Source: JALZCH01 sp036387315 (lineage in GTDB: Bacteria > Acidobacteriota > Blastocatellia > Pyrinomonadales > Pyrinomonadaceae). From it: a DNA stretch of 24,040 bases. Shown here one piece after another: positions 7,259-14,038 of the stretch. Each line of letters opens with the position of its first letter. Positions within the stretch are counted from its first letter, which is position 1. The notes below the pieces were generated by a model. That model searched no databases and had not been told where the DNA came from. It worked only from the letters and a program-made list of their open reading frames with translations. The stretch spans positions 1 to 24,040 of the forward strand of contig DASVTY010000075.1 in assembly GCA_036387315.1 (NCBI GenBank). The letters run 5' to 3'. A program made the translations under genes and the position numbers.

Positions 7259-7680
7259 ATTTTTTATCTCCCTTTTTGCCGGTGCCGACGGGTCAAGGTC
7301 ACGAAACGTATTATTCTTATAATGCCTTTATAGATGTAATTCTTTCATAACAAGATGCGGCAAAATTTCAGAAACTTGAAATTCGTTTTTTGACGCTTCC
7401 CGGACGAAAATTTACACATTTATACCGCCCCTTTCTTAGAAACAGGGAAAATGCGGCTTGTAATTATTTACAGCTATTTTTTTGACCAGCAACACGCCAA
7501 GAATAATTCGCAAAGGCAGCGAAAGTCAAGAGGCTTTTCATTATTTTAGGCTTAAAATCTTAATTTTCTTCCTAAAATAAAACGAAACCGCAGAATTGCC
7601 TCGCCCATGCTTGTATCAAACTACTAACAAGTAGCGATACGGCGGACGAAACAATTCTGCGGTTTTTATTTTTTTACAAA
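7259..7680. other. 422-bp intergenic region between secF and tonB
   Basis: No convincing coding frame. The part nearest tonB should hold its minus-strand promoter, but I see only weak hexamers. The middle (7331-7540) is AT-rich with nothing I can name. Two inverted repeats fill the secF side: TTATTTTAGG (7541-7550) with CCTAAAATAA (7571-7580), and the larger structure at 7585-7665. Confidence 0.7.
7585..7665. terminator. large structured hairpin downstream of secF
   Basis: Outer arms AAACCGCAGAATTG (7585-7598) and CAATTCTGCGGTTT (7652-7665) make a perfect 14-bp stem. Inside is a second hairpin with GTATC/GATAC and CTAC/GTAG pairs around 7614-7640. A T-rich run (TTTATTTTTTT) follows on the + strand side, and TCGTTTTATTTT follows on the minus-strand side. 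It may end the yajC-secD-secF transcript, but it is larger than a usual terminator and could be a small structured RNA. Confidence 0.5.
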
Positions 7681-8772
7681 TTACGGACGAGCCGCTTTTG
7701 TCAAATTTTCGGCTTTCGGCTGCCGCGTGACGCCGCCTCGCTTTGCGCTCGAAGCAAAAGTCGCCGCCGGCTCGACCGGACGCGGTCTGCCGAGGTTGAG
7801 CAGCTTTTCCCACCACAACGCAATCGGGCTGGCGATTGCGATGGTTGAATAAGTTCCGGTAATCACGCCGACAAAAAGCGCGAGCGAAAATCCGCGCAAA
7901 ACCTCGCCGCCGAACAAAACCAGAGCCAGAACCGAGAGGAAAACCAGACCGCCCGTAATGACCGTCCGAGACATCGTTTGATTGATGGCGGCGTTGGTCA
8001 ATGTGTAAAGCGATTCTTTACGGTTCAGACTTAAATTTTCACGAATGCGGTCGAAAATAACAATTGTATCGTTAACGGAAAAACCGACCAGCGTGAGCAG
8101 CGCCGCAATCACGGTCAAATCAATTTCCCATTGAAAAATCGAGAAGAAAGCGAGCGTGACTAGAACGTCGTGCAAAACGGCGATGATCGCGCCCATTCCG
8201 TAAGTCCAATCGTAGCGAAAACCGATATAAAGCAAAATCCCCAAAAGTCCGAGCAGAGTTACGGCGACCGCCTGGTTTCTCAATTGGCTTCCCGCAATCG
8301 CTCCTACGGCGTCGGTTCCGACAATTTTATAAGCGGCGTCCGGCTCGGAACCCAGATCAATGGCGGCTTCTTTGCCAAAGGTGTCAAGCGCCTGTTTGAC
8401 TCGTGCGCGACCGGCGTCAACCTGTGCGCGCTGTTCCTCGGCGCTCGCATCTTCCGTAGCTCCGATAAGCGGCACTTTAATTAAAACTTCATCCTGTTTA
8501 TCGAGCGAATTTTGAATAACCGCGTCAGAAACACTGGCATTTTGCAGAGCCGTGCGAATCTGTTCGTCCGCCGGTTTTTCTCTAAATTTAGCCGTTACGA
8601 CGGTTCCGCCCTGGAAATCAACGCCGAGATTAAAAGCGTCGCTTCCGCCCCGAACGGCTTCTCGACCGATTGCGGATGCTAATCCCGCCAACAAGATCAA
8701 AACTGAGATGGCGATAAAAATCTGCCGTTTACCCATCCAGTCAACATTAATTTTGTGAAAAATCTCTATCAT
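7681..8772 (-). CDS. secF: protein translocase subunit SecF
   Basis: 363 residues with the RND-like SecF fold: the first transmembrane helix (about 18-36), a periplasmic domain with NLGVDFQGGTVV (48-59), then five more helices. The GFSVNDTIVIFDRIREN motif (230-246) with D235 is the family's proton-relay and signature region. With SecD it uses the proton-motive force to help SecYEG release exported proteins on the periplasmic side. The C-terminus is a cytoplasmic Arg/Lys/Ala-rich tail. No Shine-Dalgarno is visible before the ATG at 8772, because the gap to secD is almost wholly a tandem-repeat palindrome; translation may depend on that structure or on leftover coupling. Confidence 0.96.
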   Translation of the reverse strand: MIEIFHKINVDWMGKRQIFIAISVLILLAGLASAIGREAVRGGSDAFNLGVDFQGGTVVTAKFREKPADEQIRTALQNASVSDAVIQNSLDKQDEVLIKVPLIGATEDASAEEQRAQVDAGRARVKQALDTFGKEAAIDLGSEPDAAYKIVGTDAVGAIAGSQLRNQAVAVTLLGLLGILLYIGFRYDWTYGMGAIIAVLHDVLVTLAFFSIFQWEIDLTVIAALLTLVGFSVNDTIVIFDRIRENLSLNRKESLYTLTNAAINQTMSRTVITGGLVFLSVLALVLFGGEVLRGFSLALFVGVITGTYSTIAIASPIALWWEKLLNLGRPRPVEPAATFASSAKRGGVTRQPKAENLTKAARP

Positions 8773-8778
8773 TATAAT

Positions 8779-8844
8779 GGTTCGTGGTTCGTGGTTCGTG
8801 GTTCGTTGTAGATTGCTTTTTGCAACGAACCACGAACCACGAAC
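8779..8844. repeat. palindrome with 7-bp tandem-repeat arms in the secD-secF gap (copy C)
   Basis: Four perfect GGTTCGT units (8779-8806) form the left arm. About three complementary ACGAACC units (8825-8844) form the right arm. An 18-nt loop includes CGTTG/CAACG pairing at its base. The element fills nearly all of the 76 bp between the secD stop and the secF start. Confidence 0.9.
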
Positions 8845-8848
8845 AAAT

Positions 8849-10525
8849 TTAAATACTGAGCGACTCGACGCGCTGTTTGCGGCTCAAAAGCCAGATGAAA
8901 ATCGTGCGCGACACATAAACCGCCGAGAAAAGGTTAATCAGCAATCCCAGAATCAGTGTTATGGCGAAACCGCGAATCGGTCCGGTTCCGAAAATAAATA
9001 ACAGCAGCGCTGCAATAATCGTCGTCACGTGCGTATCAATAATGGTAACGAACGCGCGGTCGAAACCTAAATCAACGGATTGCGGAATCAGTTTGCCGGC
9101 TCTTAATTCATCGCGGATGCGCTCGAAAATCAAAACGTTAGAGTCAACCGCCATTCCGATTCCCAAAATCAAACCGGCGATTCCGGGCAGCGTCAGCGTC
9201 GCGCCGAACCAGACGAGCGCAGCCAGCGTCAGCAGCATATTCAGAATCAGCGCGATCACCGCATTTACGCCCGCGCCGCGATAATAAAAGAGCATAAACG
9301 CCATTACGAACAGCAGCCCGGCGACTGAAGCCGTTACTCCTGAGCGAATCGAATCCGCTCCGAGGCTCGGTCCGACCGTACGTTCTTCCTGATACTCGAT
9401 TTGAGCGGGAAGCGCGCCGGATTTGAGCGTGACGGCTAAATCTTCCGCCGATTGCTGCGTAAAACGACCTTCGATTTGCCCTGTGTCATAGATTTGTCCT
9501 CTGATTACAGGCGCGCTCTTTACTTCGCCGTTTAAAACAATGGCGAGATATTCGCCGATATTTGCGCCCGTCCAGGCGCCGAATTTCTGCGCTCCCGAAG
9601 GTTTCAAATTGAAGTTGATGTTATAGCTGTTTCCGCCTGTCGTGAACGGCGTCGCATCGCGCAGCTCGCTGCCGTCAATAATCGGCGGATTTTCGACAAC
9701 TACAAAAGTCGTCGGTTTAGCTTTCGGTTCATTTTGATTCGCGGGCGTGTCTTCACGCTCTACATACGGCAAAACGCGGCGATTTGACGGAACATTACCG
9801 CCGAGCGACGCTTTGGCGGCGTCTTCGGTCGGAAACGTCTGAAACTGACCTTTCGGCGTGACGACCTTCATCAGCTCAAGACGCGATTCGACCGTCAGAG
9901 TTTTCTTGATTCGCTCCGGGTCTTGCACGCCCGGCATTTGCAAAAGAAGCTGGTGCGAATCCGAAGCGCCATGATTTTGCAGCGTCGGTTCGGCGACTCC
10001 GAGCCGGTTGATGCGGCTGTCAATAATCGCTTTTGCCTGATCTACAGCCTGACGGCTGAGCGTCGCCTGGGCTTGAATAGGAAGCGACCAGACAATCGAA
10101 TCACCCGTTGTTGACTGCGTCCAGAGACTAAAATCAACTTCTTTTTTCACCGCGTCGGCGATTTCCTGCTGTCTTGCCGCATCTGTCGTATTTAAAACAA
10201 CCTGAAAATTCCGGTTATTTGGTTCGGCAATGGCTCTGGCTTCGCCGACGGGCAAATTCGCTTTGGTTGCCGCAGTTCTGGCGGCTTCGGCATTATTCTC
10301 CGCCAGTTTCGACAAATATTGCTCGGTTTGCACGCGCATTACAAGGTGCGTGCCTCCTTTTAAATCGAGTCCGAGGTGAATATTCTGGGCAATATTGTTT
10401 TTAATGCCGTTCCAGGTAAAATCTTCCGCCGCCGGGACACGCCGAGGTCCGAAAACGGCGTAAATCGCCAGTAAGGTGACGGCGACGATAATGATAAATC
10501 GAACTAAAATATTACGTTTCTTCAT
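8849..10525 (-). CDS. secD: protein translocase subunit SecD
   Basis: 558 residues. The first transmembrane helix (about 8-26) is followed by the signature NIHLGLDLKGGTHLVMRV at about 48-65, a large periplasmic region with SRINRLGVAEPTLQ and LLLQMPGVQDPERI, and a C-terminal membrane domain with five helices containing GMAVDSNVLIFERIRDEL. It pairs with SecF to drive late steps of protein export by proton-motive force. The frame extends 13 codons further upstream into a repeat element; the ATG at 10525 (MKKRNILVRF) is the better start, though its Shine-Dalgarno is weak. It stands between yajC and secF, the conserved order. Confidence 0.96.
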   Translation of the reverse strand: MKKRNILVRFIIIVAVTLLAIYAVFGPRRVPAAEDFTWNGIKNNIAQNIHLGLDLKGGTHLVMRVQTEQYLSKLAENNAEAARTAATKANLPVGEARAIAEPNNRNFQVVLNTTDAARQQEIADAVKKEVDFSLWTQSTTGDSIVWSLPIQAQATLSRQAVDQAKAIIDSRINRLGVAEPTLQNHGASDSHQLLLQMPGVQDPERIKKTLTVESRLELMKVVTPKGQFQTFPTEDAAKASLGGNVPSNRRVLPYVEREDTPANQNEPKAKPTTFVVVENPPIIDGSELRDATPFTTGGNSYNINFNLKPSGAQKFGAWTGANIGEYLAIVLNGEVKSAPVIRGQIYDTGQIEGRFTQQSAEDLAVTLKSGALPAQIEYQEERTVGPSLGADSIRSGVTASVAGLLFVMAFMLFYYRGAGVNAVIALILNMLLTLAALVWFGATLTLPGIAGLILGIGMAVDSNVLIFERIRDELRAGKLIPQSVDLGFDRAFVTIIDTHVTTIIAALLLFIFGTGPIRGFAITLILGLLINLFSAVYVSRTIFIWLLSRKQRVESLSI

Positions 10526-10533
10526 TTTTAGTG

Positions 10534-10594
10534 AATCGTAAATCGTAAATCGCAAGATAAACATCTACTTGCGATTTACGATTTACGATTTACG
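10534..10594. repeat. palindrome with 7-bp tandem-repeat arms in the yajC-secD gap (copy D)
   Basis: Left-arm units are AATCGTA (10534), AATCGTA (10541) and AATCGCA (10548). Right-arm units are TGCGATT (10570), TACGATT (10577) and TACGATT (10584), running into TACGG. The stem is over 20 bp with a loop of about 15 nt. The yajC stop codon (10590-10592) lies in the last repeat unit, and the other end is 8 bp from the secD start. Confidence 0.9.
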
Positions 10595-10895
10595 GTCCAA
10601 CTTCTTTTCCGACAACCGCCGAGCGAGCGATTTCGATAAACGATTTGTCGGCGCTTTGGATAATAAAACTTTTGTCTTTGATTTCTTTGATCTTACCGAT
10701 CACGCCGCCGTTGGTGACAACCGTGTCATTGATTTTCAACTCGGCGATCATATTCTGCATTTCCTGCGCCCGGCGGCGCTGCGGCGCGATAACGAGAAAA
10801 TAAAAGACGATAAAAATCAGGAAAAACGGCGCGAGCTGAAAAAGCAGCGCTGCCGCACCTCCGCCTTCCTGTAAAATAATTGCTAACGTTTCCAT
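10590..10895 (-). CDS. yajC: preprotein translocase subunit YajC
   Basis: 101 residues with one N-terminal transmembrane helix (about 18-38, LFQLAPFFLIFIVFYFLVI), then the hallmark APQRRRAQEMQNMI and a cytoplasmic beta-rich domain (INDTVVTNGGVIGKIKEI). YajC is a small accessory subunit of the SecDF complex. It is the gene just upstream of secD, and the standard tgt-yajC-secD-secF order is kept except for one small gene between tgt and yajC. Its stop codon lies in a palindromic repeat. The Shine-Dalgarno is weak. Confidence 0.95.
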   Translation of the reverse strand: METLAIILQEGGGAAALLFQLAPFFLIFIVFYFLVIAPQRRRAQEMQNMIAELKINDTVVTNGGVIGKIKEIKDKSFIIQSADKSFIEIARSAVVGKEVGP

Positions 10896-10915
10896 CGTTT
10901 AAAATCTTACGCTTT

Positions 10916-11212
10916 TTAACCGAGCATTTCGAGTCTGGTCAATTTCAGCGGTTCGGCTAAAATTTCCGGCGCGAGTTCCAAAGCGCGTTTGAGATGCGGC
11001 GTTTGAAAATGCAAATCCAAATCTTCCTGAGAGCGCCAATTCTCGTAAAAATAATAAACCGCAGGGTCTTCCAAATCGCGGTGCAAAACGTAATTGATGC
11101 ATCCCTGTTCGGCGCGCGTCGGTTCAATCAAGCCTTTTGCCAACTCTTCGAGCCTGCTTTCAAATCCGGGTTTGGATTTAAGACGAGCAATGACCGTAAT
11201 TTGTTTGCCCAT
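10916..11212 (-). CDS. ABM-domain (putative quinol monooxygenase-like) protein
   Basis: 98 residues of the antibiotic biosynthesis monooxygenase (ABM) dimeric ferredoxin-like fold. The visible landmarks are ITVIARLKSKPGFESRLEE, a mid Glu/Gln-Gly-Cys turn (RAEQGCINYVLHRD), YYFYENWRSQEDLDLHF and a C-terminal strand. Members of this family oxidise quinols or other aromatic substrates without a cofactor, but many have no known substrate; none can be assigned here. It is unusual to see it between tgt and yajC. The 20-bp gap to yajC and the 45-bp gap to tgt suggest cotranscription. Confidence 0.85.
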   Translation of the reverse strand: MGKQITVIARLKSKPGFESRLEELAKGLIEPTRAEQGCINYVLHRDLEDPAVYYFYENWRSQEDLDLHFQTPHLKRALELAPEILAEPLKLTRLEMLG

Positions 11213-11228
11213 AACAATTTTATGACGG

Positions 11229-11258
11229 AAACCGGCGCGCCTGTCTTTGCGCCGGTTT
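11229..11258 (-). promoter_or_regulatory. GC-rich stem-loop at the tgt stop codon
   Basis: AAACCGGCGC (11229-11238) pairs with GCGCCGGTTT (11249-11258) around a 10-nt loop; the stem begins on the tgt stop codon. On the minus strand it is followed by CCGTCATAAAATTG, without a clean T run. It may be a weak terminator or a processing site between tgt and the ABM gene. Confidence 0.5.
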
Positions 11259-12427
11259 TATTCGCTTTCTTTAATTTGCCGGAGAAAGTCTTGACGGAAT
11301 TCGCCGAAAATGCCAAGTCGGATAGAATGACGCACTCTTTTCATCGTGTCAAGGAAGAACGCCAGATTGTGATGCGTGATCAAAATCGCCGCCAGCATTT
11401 CTCCGGTCTGATATAAATGCCGCAAAAACGCCCGTGAATGCCGCCGACAAACCGCGCAATCGCAGCTTTCATCGAGCGGCGCTGAATCCGTCGCGTGCTT
11501 TGCGTTGCGGATGTTGATTTTGCCGCGCGAGGTAAACGCCGTTCCGGTTCGCCCGTTTCTCGTCGGAATCACGCAATCGAACATATCAACGCCGCGAAAA
11601 ACGGCTTCAACCAAATCTTCCGGCGTCCCGACTCCCATCAAATAACGCGGCGTATTTTCGGGCATTTGCGGCGCGAGAAATTCGATTGTGTCATACATTA
11701 CAGATTTTTCTTCGCCGACGCTCAACCCCCCGATGGCATAACCGTCAAAACCGATTTCCACAGTCTTTTCCAGACTTTCGCGGCGCAAAGGCAAATGCGA
11801 AGCGCCCTGTATGATTCCAAACAAAGCCTGGCGTCCGCTTAAATCTTCCGCCGAGGCGACAAATCCCGTGTCCATTCCGGCTTCTTGCAGTTCATTAAAT
11901 TTTTGTTTTGAGCGCACCGCCCACCGCGCGGTCATTTCCAGACTTTTGCGGGCAAAATCGAAATCCGCTTGTCCCGGCGGACATTCGTCCAAAACCATCA
12001 CGATTTCAGAGCCGAGCGCGGCTTGAATTTCCATCGAGATTTCCGGCGATAAAAACCTGAGGCTGCCGTCAATGTGCGAGCGAAACTCGACGCCTTCTTC
12101 TTTTAATTTTCTTAAATCCGTGAGGGAAAAAACCTGAAATCCGCCGGAATCGGTCAAAATCGAGCGATTCCACGAATTAAATTTATGCAAACCGCCGACC
12201 GCGCGCAAAATTTCGGTTCCGGGACGCAGCCAGAGATGATAAGTGTTTCCTAAAATTATTCGCGCATCAAGTTCATTTTCGAGCGTTTCAAAACGAATTC
12301 CCTTAACCGTCCCTTGCGTCCCGACCGGCATAAAAACCGGCGTTTCGATAATCGAACGACGAGTTCTTAAAATTCCGGCTCGCGCATTTCCCTCCTGCGC
12401 GACGACTTGCCAATCAATAGATTTCAT
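11258..12427 (-). CDS. tgt: queuine tRNA-ribosyltransferase (tRNA-guanine transglycosylase)
   Basis: 389 residues. The enzyme exchanges G34 of GUN-anticodon tRNAs for preQ1 on the way to queuosine. The TIM-barrel active site is intact: D93 in ILTDSGGFQVFSL, the nucleophile D284 in GVDMFDCVIPTRNGR, and substrate-binding GIIQGA and GGLSVGEE. The zinc site is C322, C324, C327 and H353, with the same spacing as characterised bacterial enzymes. Length is normal. It leads the conserved tgt-yajC-secD-secF group. A short, very stable hairpin separates it from the upstream MauE-thioredoxin gene, so it probably has its own promoter. Confidence 0.97.
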   Translation of the reverse strand: MKSIDWQVVAQEGNARAGILRTRRSIIETPVFMPVGTQGTVKGIRFETLENELDARIILGNTYHLWLRPGTEILRAVGGLHKFNSWNRSILTDSGGFQVFSLTDLRKLKEEGVEFRSHIDGSLRFLSPEISMEIQAALGSEIVMVLDECPPGQADFDFARKSLEMTARWAVRSKQKFNELQEAGMDTGFVASAEDLSGRQALFGIIQGASHLPLRRESLEKTVEIGFDGYAIGGLSVGEEKSVMYDTIEFLAPQMPENTPRYLMGVGTPEDLVEAVFRGVDMFDCVIPTRNGRTGTAFTSRGKINIRNAKHATDSAPLDESCDCAVCRRHSRAFLRHLYQTGEMLAAILITHHNLAFFLDTMKRVRHSIRLGIFGEFRQDFLRQIKESE

Positions 12428-12433
12428 AAAAGC

Positions 12434-12458
12434 AACCGTCCCGCTTCGCGGGACGGTT
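12434..12458 (-). terminator. 11-bp triloop hairpin after the MauE-thioredoxin gene
   Basis: AACCGTCCCGC (12434-12444) pairs perfectly with GCGGGACGGTT (12448-12458) around a 3-nt loop (TTC on the + strand, GAA on the minus strand). On the minus strand GCTTTT follows and then the tgt start. The hairpin abuts the stop codon of the upstream gene. Probably a terminator or attenuator before tgt, with a short T run. Confidence 0.6.
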
Positions 12459-13933
12459 TAATTTTTTCTATACTCTCCGACCAGAGCGAAAACTTCATCG
12501 GCACCGACAGCTATGTCCGAAGCGATTTTTCCGTCTTCATCAATTATTACTCCTGTCGGCGTTCCGTTTGCGCCGAACAGATTTTGGATTTCGGTGGCTT
12601 GTTCGAGCAAAATCGGCGATTTCAGATTTTGTTTCCGATTTGTTTCAATTTCGCCGCGCGAGACCACGACTAATTCTGCGGCTCGGTTAGCTTGACGTTC
12701 CCATTTTTGCAAATCCGGCAGCATCATCTGACAAAAACCGCAGGCTGTTCCCCAAAACAAAAGCAGAGTTTTCTTGCCGCGAAAATCTTCTGATTTTACC
12801 TGTTTCCCGTCCAGATTTTGCAGGGAAAATTCCGGCGCCTGCTCTCCGATTTTCGAGCCGTTTTGTGGGATTAAAAAGCTCTTCGGAACGTGACCGTTCG
12901 ATAAATTCGGTTGAATGGATTGCACAAGAGCGCGAATCGCCCCGTCGCCGGTCGCCAAACGACTGCCGATAGTGCCGTCGGCGTTGATCAATATTGCGGT
13001 CGGAGTCCATTTTGCGCGGAAAAGCGTCATCGTTTCGTTGTCTTTTTGAAGCAGCACGGTTTTATCCGAGCCGAATTTTTCGACGTTTTCCTTTGCCGCG
13101 CCCGAACTAAAAAAGACGAAATTTATTTTTTCGCCGAACTGTCGCCGCCAATCTTCGATTTCCGGCAACAGCCCCGCACAGGGCTTACAGCTCGGGCTGA
13201 CGAAAAACAAGAGCGAAGGTTTGTTTGTTTGAACTAAATCTGCGCTCAAAAATTGTTTGCCGTTTGCGTCCGGCAAAGAAAAAGCCGGGAGCAGCGCGCC
13301 GAGCGGAAGACCTTCGGCTGGCGGCGCGGCGTGTTCGTGTTCTACTGCCGCAGAGCCTTCACCTAATTGAAGCAGCTCGATGTGTCTTTGCAAAACGATC
13401 TGCTGCGCCTGAATGTTTTTGAGCTTAAAAGCGACAAACGCGAGCAAGCCGATTGTTAACACGCCGAAAATTAAATTCATTTTTTCCGCCGCGTTTAAAT
13501 CATCGAGCCACGCAAATGCGCTCGCGCCCGCCGTTTCTCTTCCAACAAAAACCAGAAAACCGGCGATTGCGGCTAAAATCGAATTTCTAATTAAAGTTGA
13601 CCAGCCGACCGGCTCCGAATGAATTTGCCCAAAACAATGACAATCCGGCGTGTTTCCGCGCGCGAAATTGTAAGCGATGCCGCCGACAAAAACGAGCAGC
13701 AGCGCGAGCGCTGAAACCGCCCCGAACCAAGCCGTTGCAAGCGGCAGCAGCAAAATCGCGGTCGCAATTTCCGCCAACGGCAGCAGCACGCTCAAAGGCT
13801 TGGCAATTGATTCGGGAACTCCAAAATCAACAATCGCTTTTTCGCTGCCCGCGCGGTCAAACAGCTTGGCAATTCCGGCAACTGCGAAAACAGCGGCGAG
13901 AATCAATCTTGCAACCAACAAAACTATTTCCAC
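12458..13933 (-). CDS. MauE/DoxX-type membrane domain fused to two thioredoxin-like domains
   Basis: 491 residues in three modules. Residues 1-170 form a membrane domain of about four or five helices with a DCHCFG motif (C98, C100), matching the MauE/DoxX-like family that supports disulfide or redox maturation. Residues about 208-340 are an AhpC/TSA or TlpA-like thioredoxin domain with CKPC (C249/C252) and the cis-proline loop TPTA (P311). Residues about 360-490 are a second such domain with CGFC (C398/C401) and TPTG (P459). The likely role is passing reducing or oxidising equivalents across the inner membrane to periplasmic thiols; direction and substrate are unknown. A palindromic repeat separates it from der upstream. 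Confidence 0.85.
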   Translation of the reverse strand: MEIVLLVARLILAAVFAVAGIAKLFDRAGSEKAIVDFGVPESIAKPLSVLLPLAEIATAILLLPLATAWFGAVSALALLLVFVGGIAYNFARGNTPDCHCFGQIHSEPVGWSTLIRNSILAAIAGFLVFVGRETAGASAFAWLDDLNAAEKMNLIFGVLTIGLLAFVAFKLKNIQAQQIVLQRHIELLQLGEGSAAVEHEHAAPPAEGLPLGALLPAFSLPDANGKQFLSADLVQTNKPSLLFFVSPSCKPCAGLLPEIEDWRRQFGEKINFVFFSSGAAKENVEKFGSDKTVLLQKDNETMTLFRAKWTPTAILINADGTIGSRLATGDGAIRALVQSIQPNLSNGHVPKSFLIPQNGSKIGEQAPEFSLQNLDGKQVKSEDFRGKKTLLLFWGTACGFCQMMLPDLQKWERQANRAAELVVVSRGEIETNRKQNLKSPILLEQATEIQNLFGANGTPTGVIIDEDGKIASDIAVGADEVFALVGEYRKN

Positions 13934-13941
13934 AATTTTTA

Positions 13942-14032
13942 ACCGCCGAGACGCAGAGACGCCGAGAAAACAAAATTAAACTCTTTATTTTTTTCTCTTT
14001 AACTTCTCTCTGCGTCTCTGCGTCTCGGCGGT
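13942..14032. repeat. palindrome with 8-bp tandem-repeat arms in the der-MauE gap (copy E)
   Basis: The arms at 13942-13967 and 14007-14032 match at 25 of 26 positions. Each contains repeats of about 8 bp of the form CGAGACGC/AGAGACGC. The loop is about 39 nt and AT-rich with polypyrimidine tracts. The element lies 7 nt from the der stop and 8 nt from the next start codon. From memory, similar GAGACGCAGAGACGC-type palindromes occur in other environmental bacteria; I cannot check this. Confidence 0.9.
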
Positions 14033-14038
14033 GAAAAC

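Noticed and set aside
6603..7322. A 239-codon plus-strand frame antisense to tonB
   Set aside because: Its Gly/Ser-rich translation is what the Pro-rich TonB linker gives on the other strand; the minus-strand product has a complete TonB domain and a ribosome-binding site.
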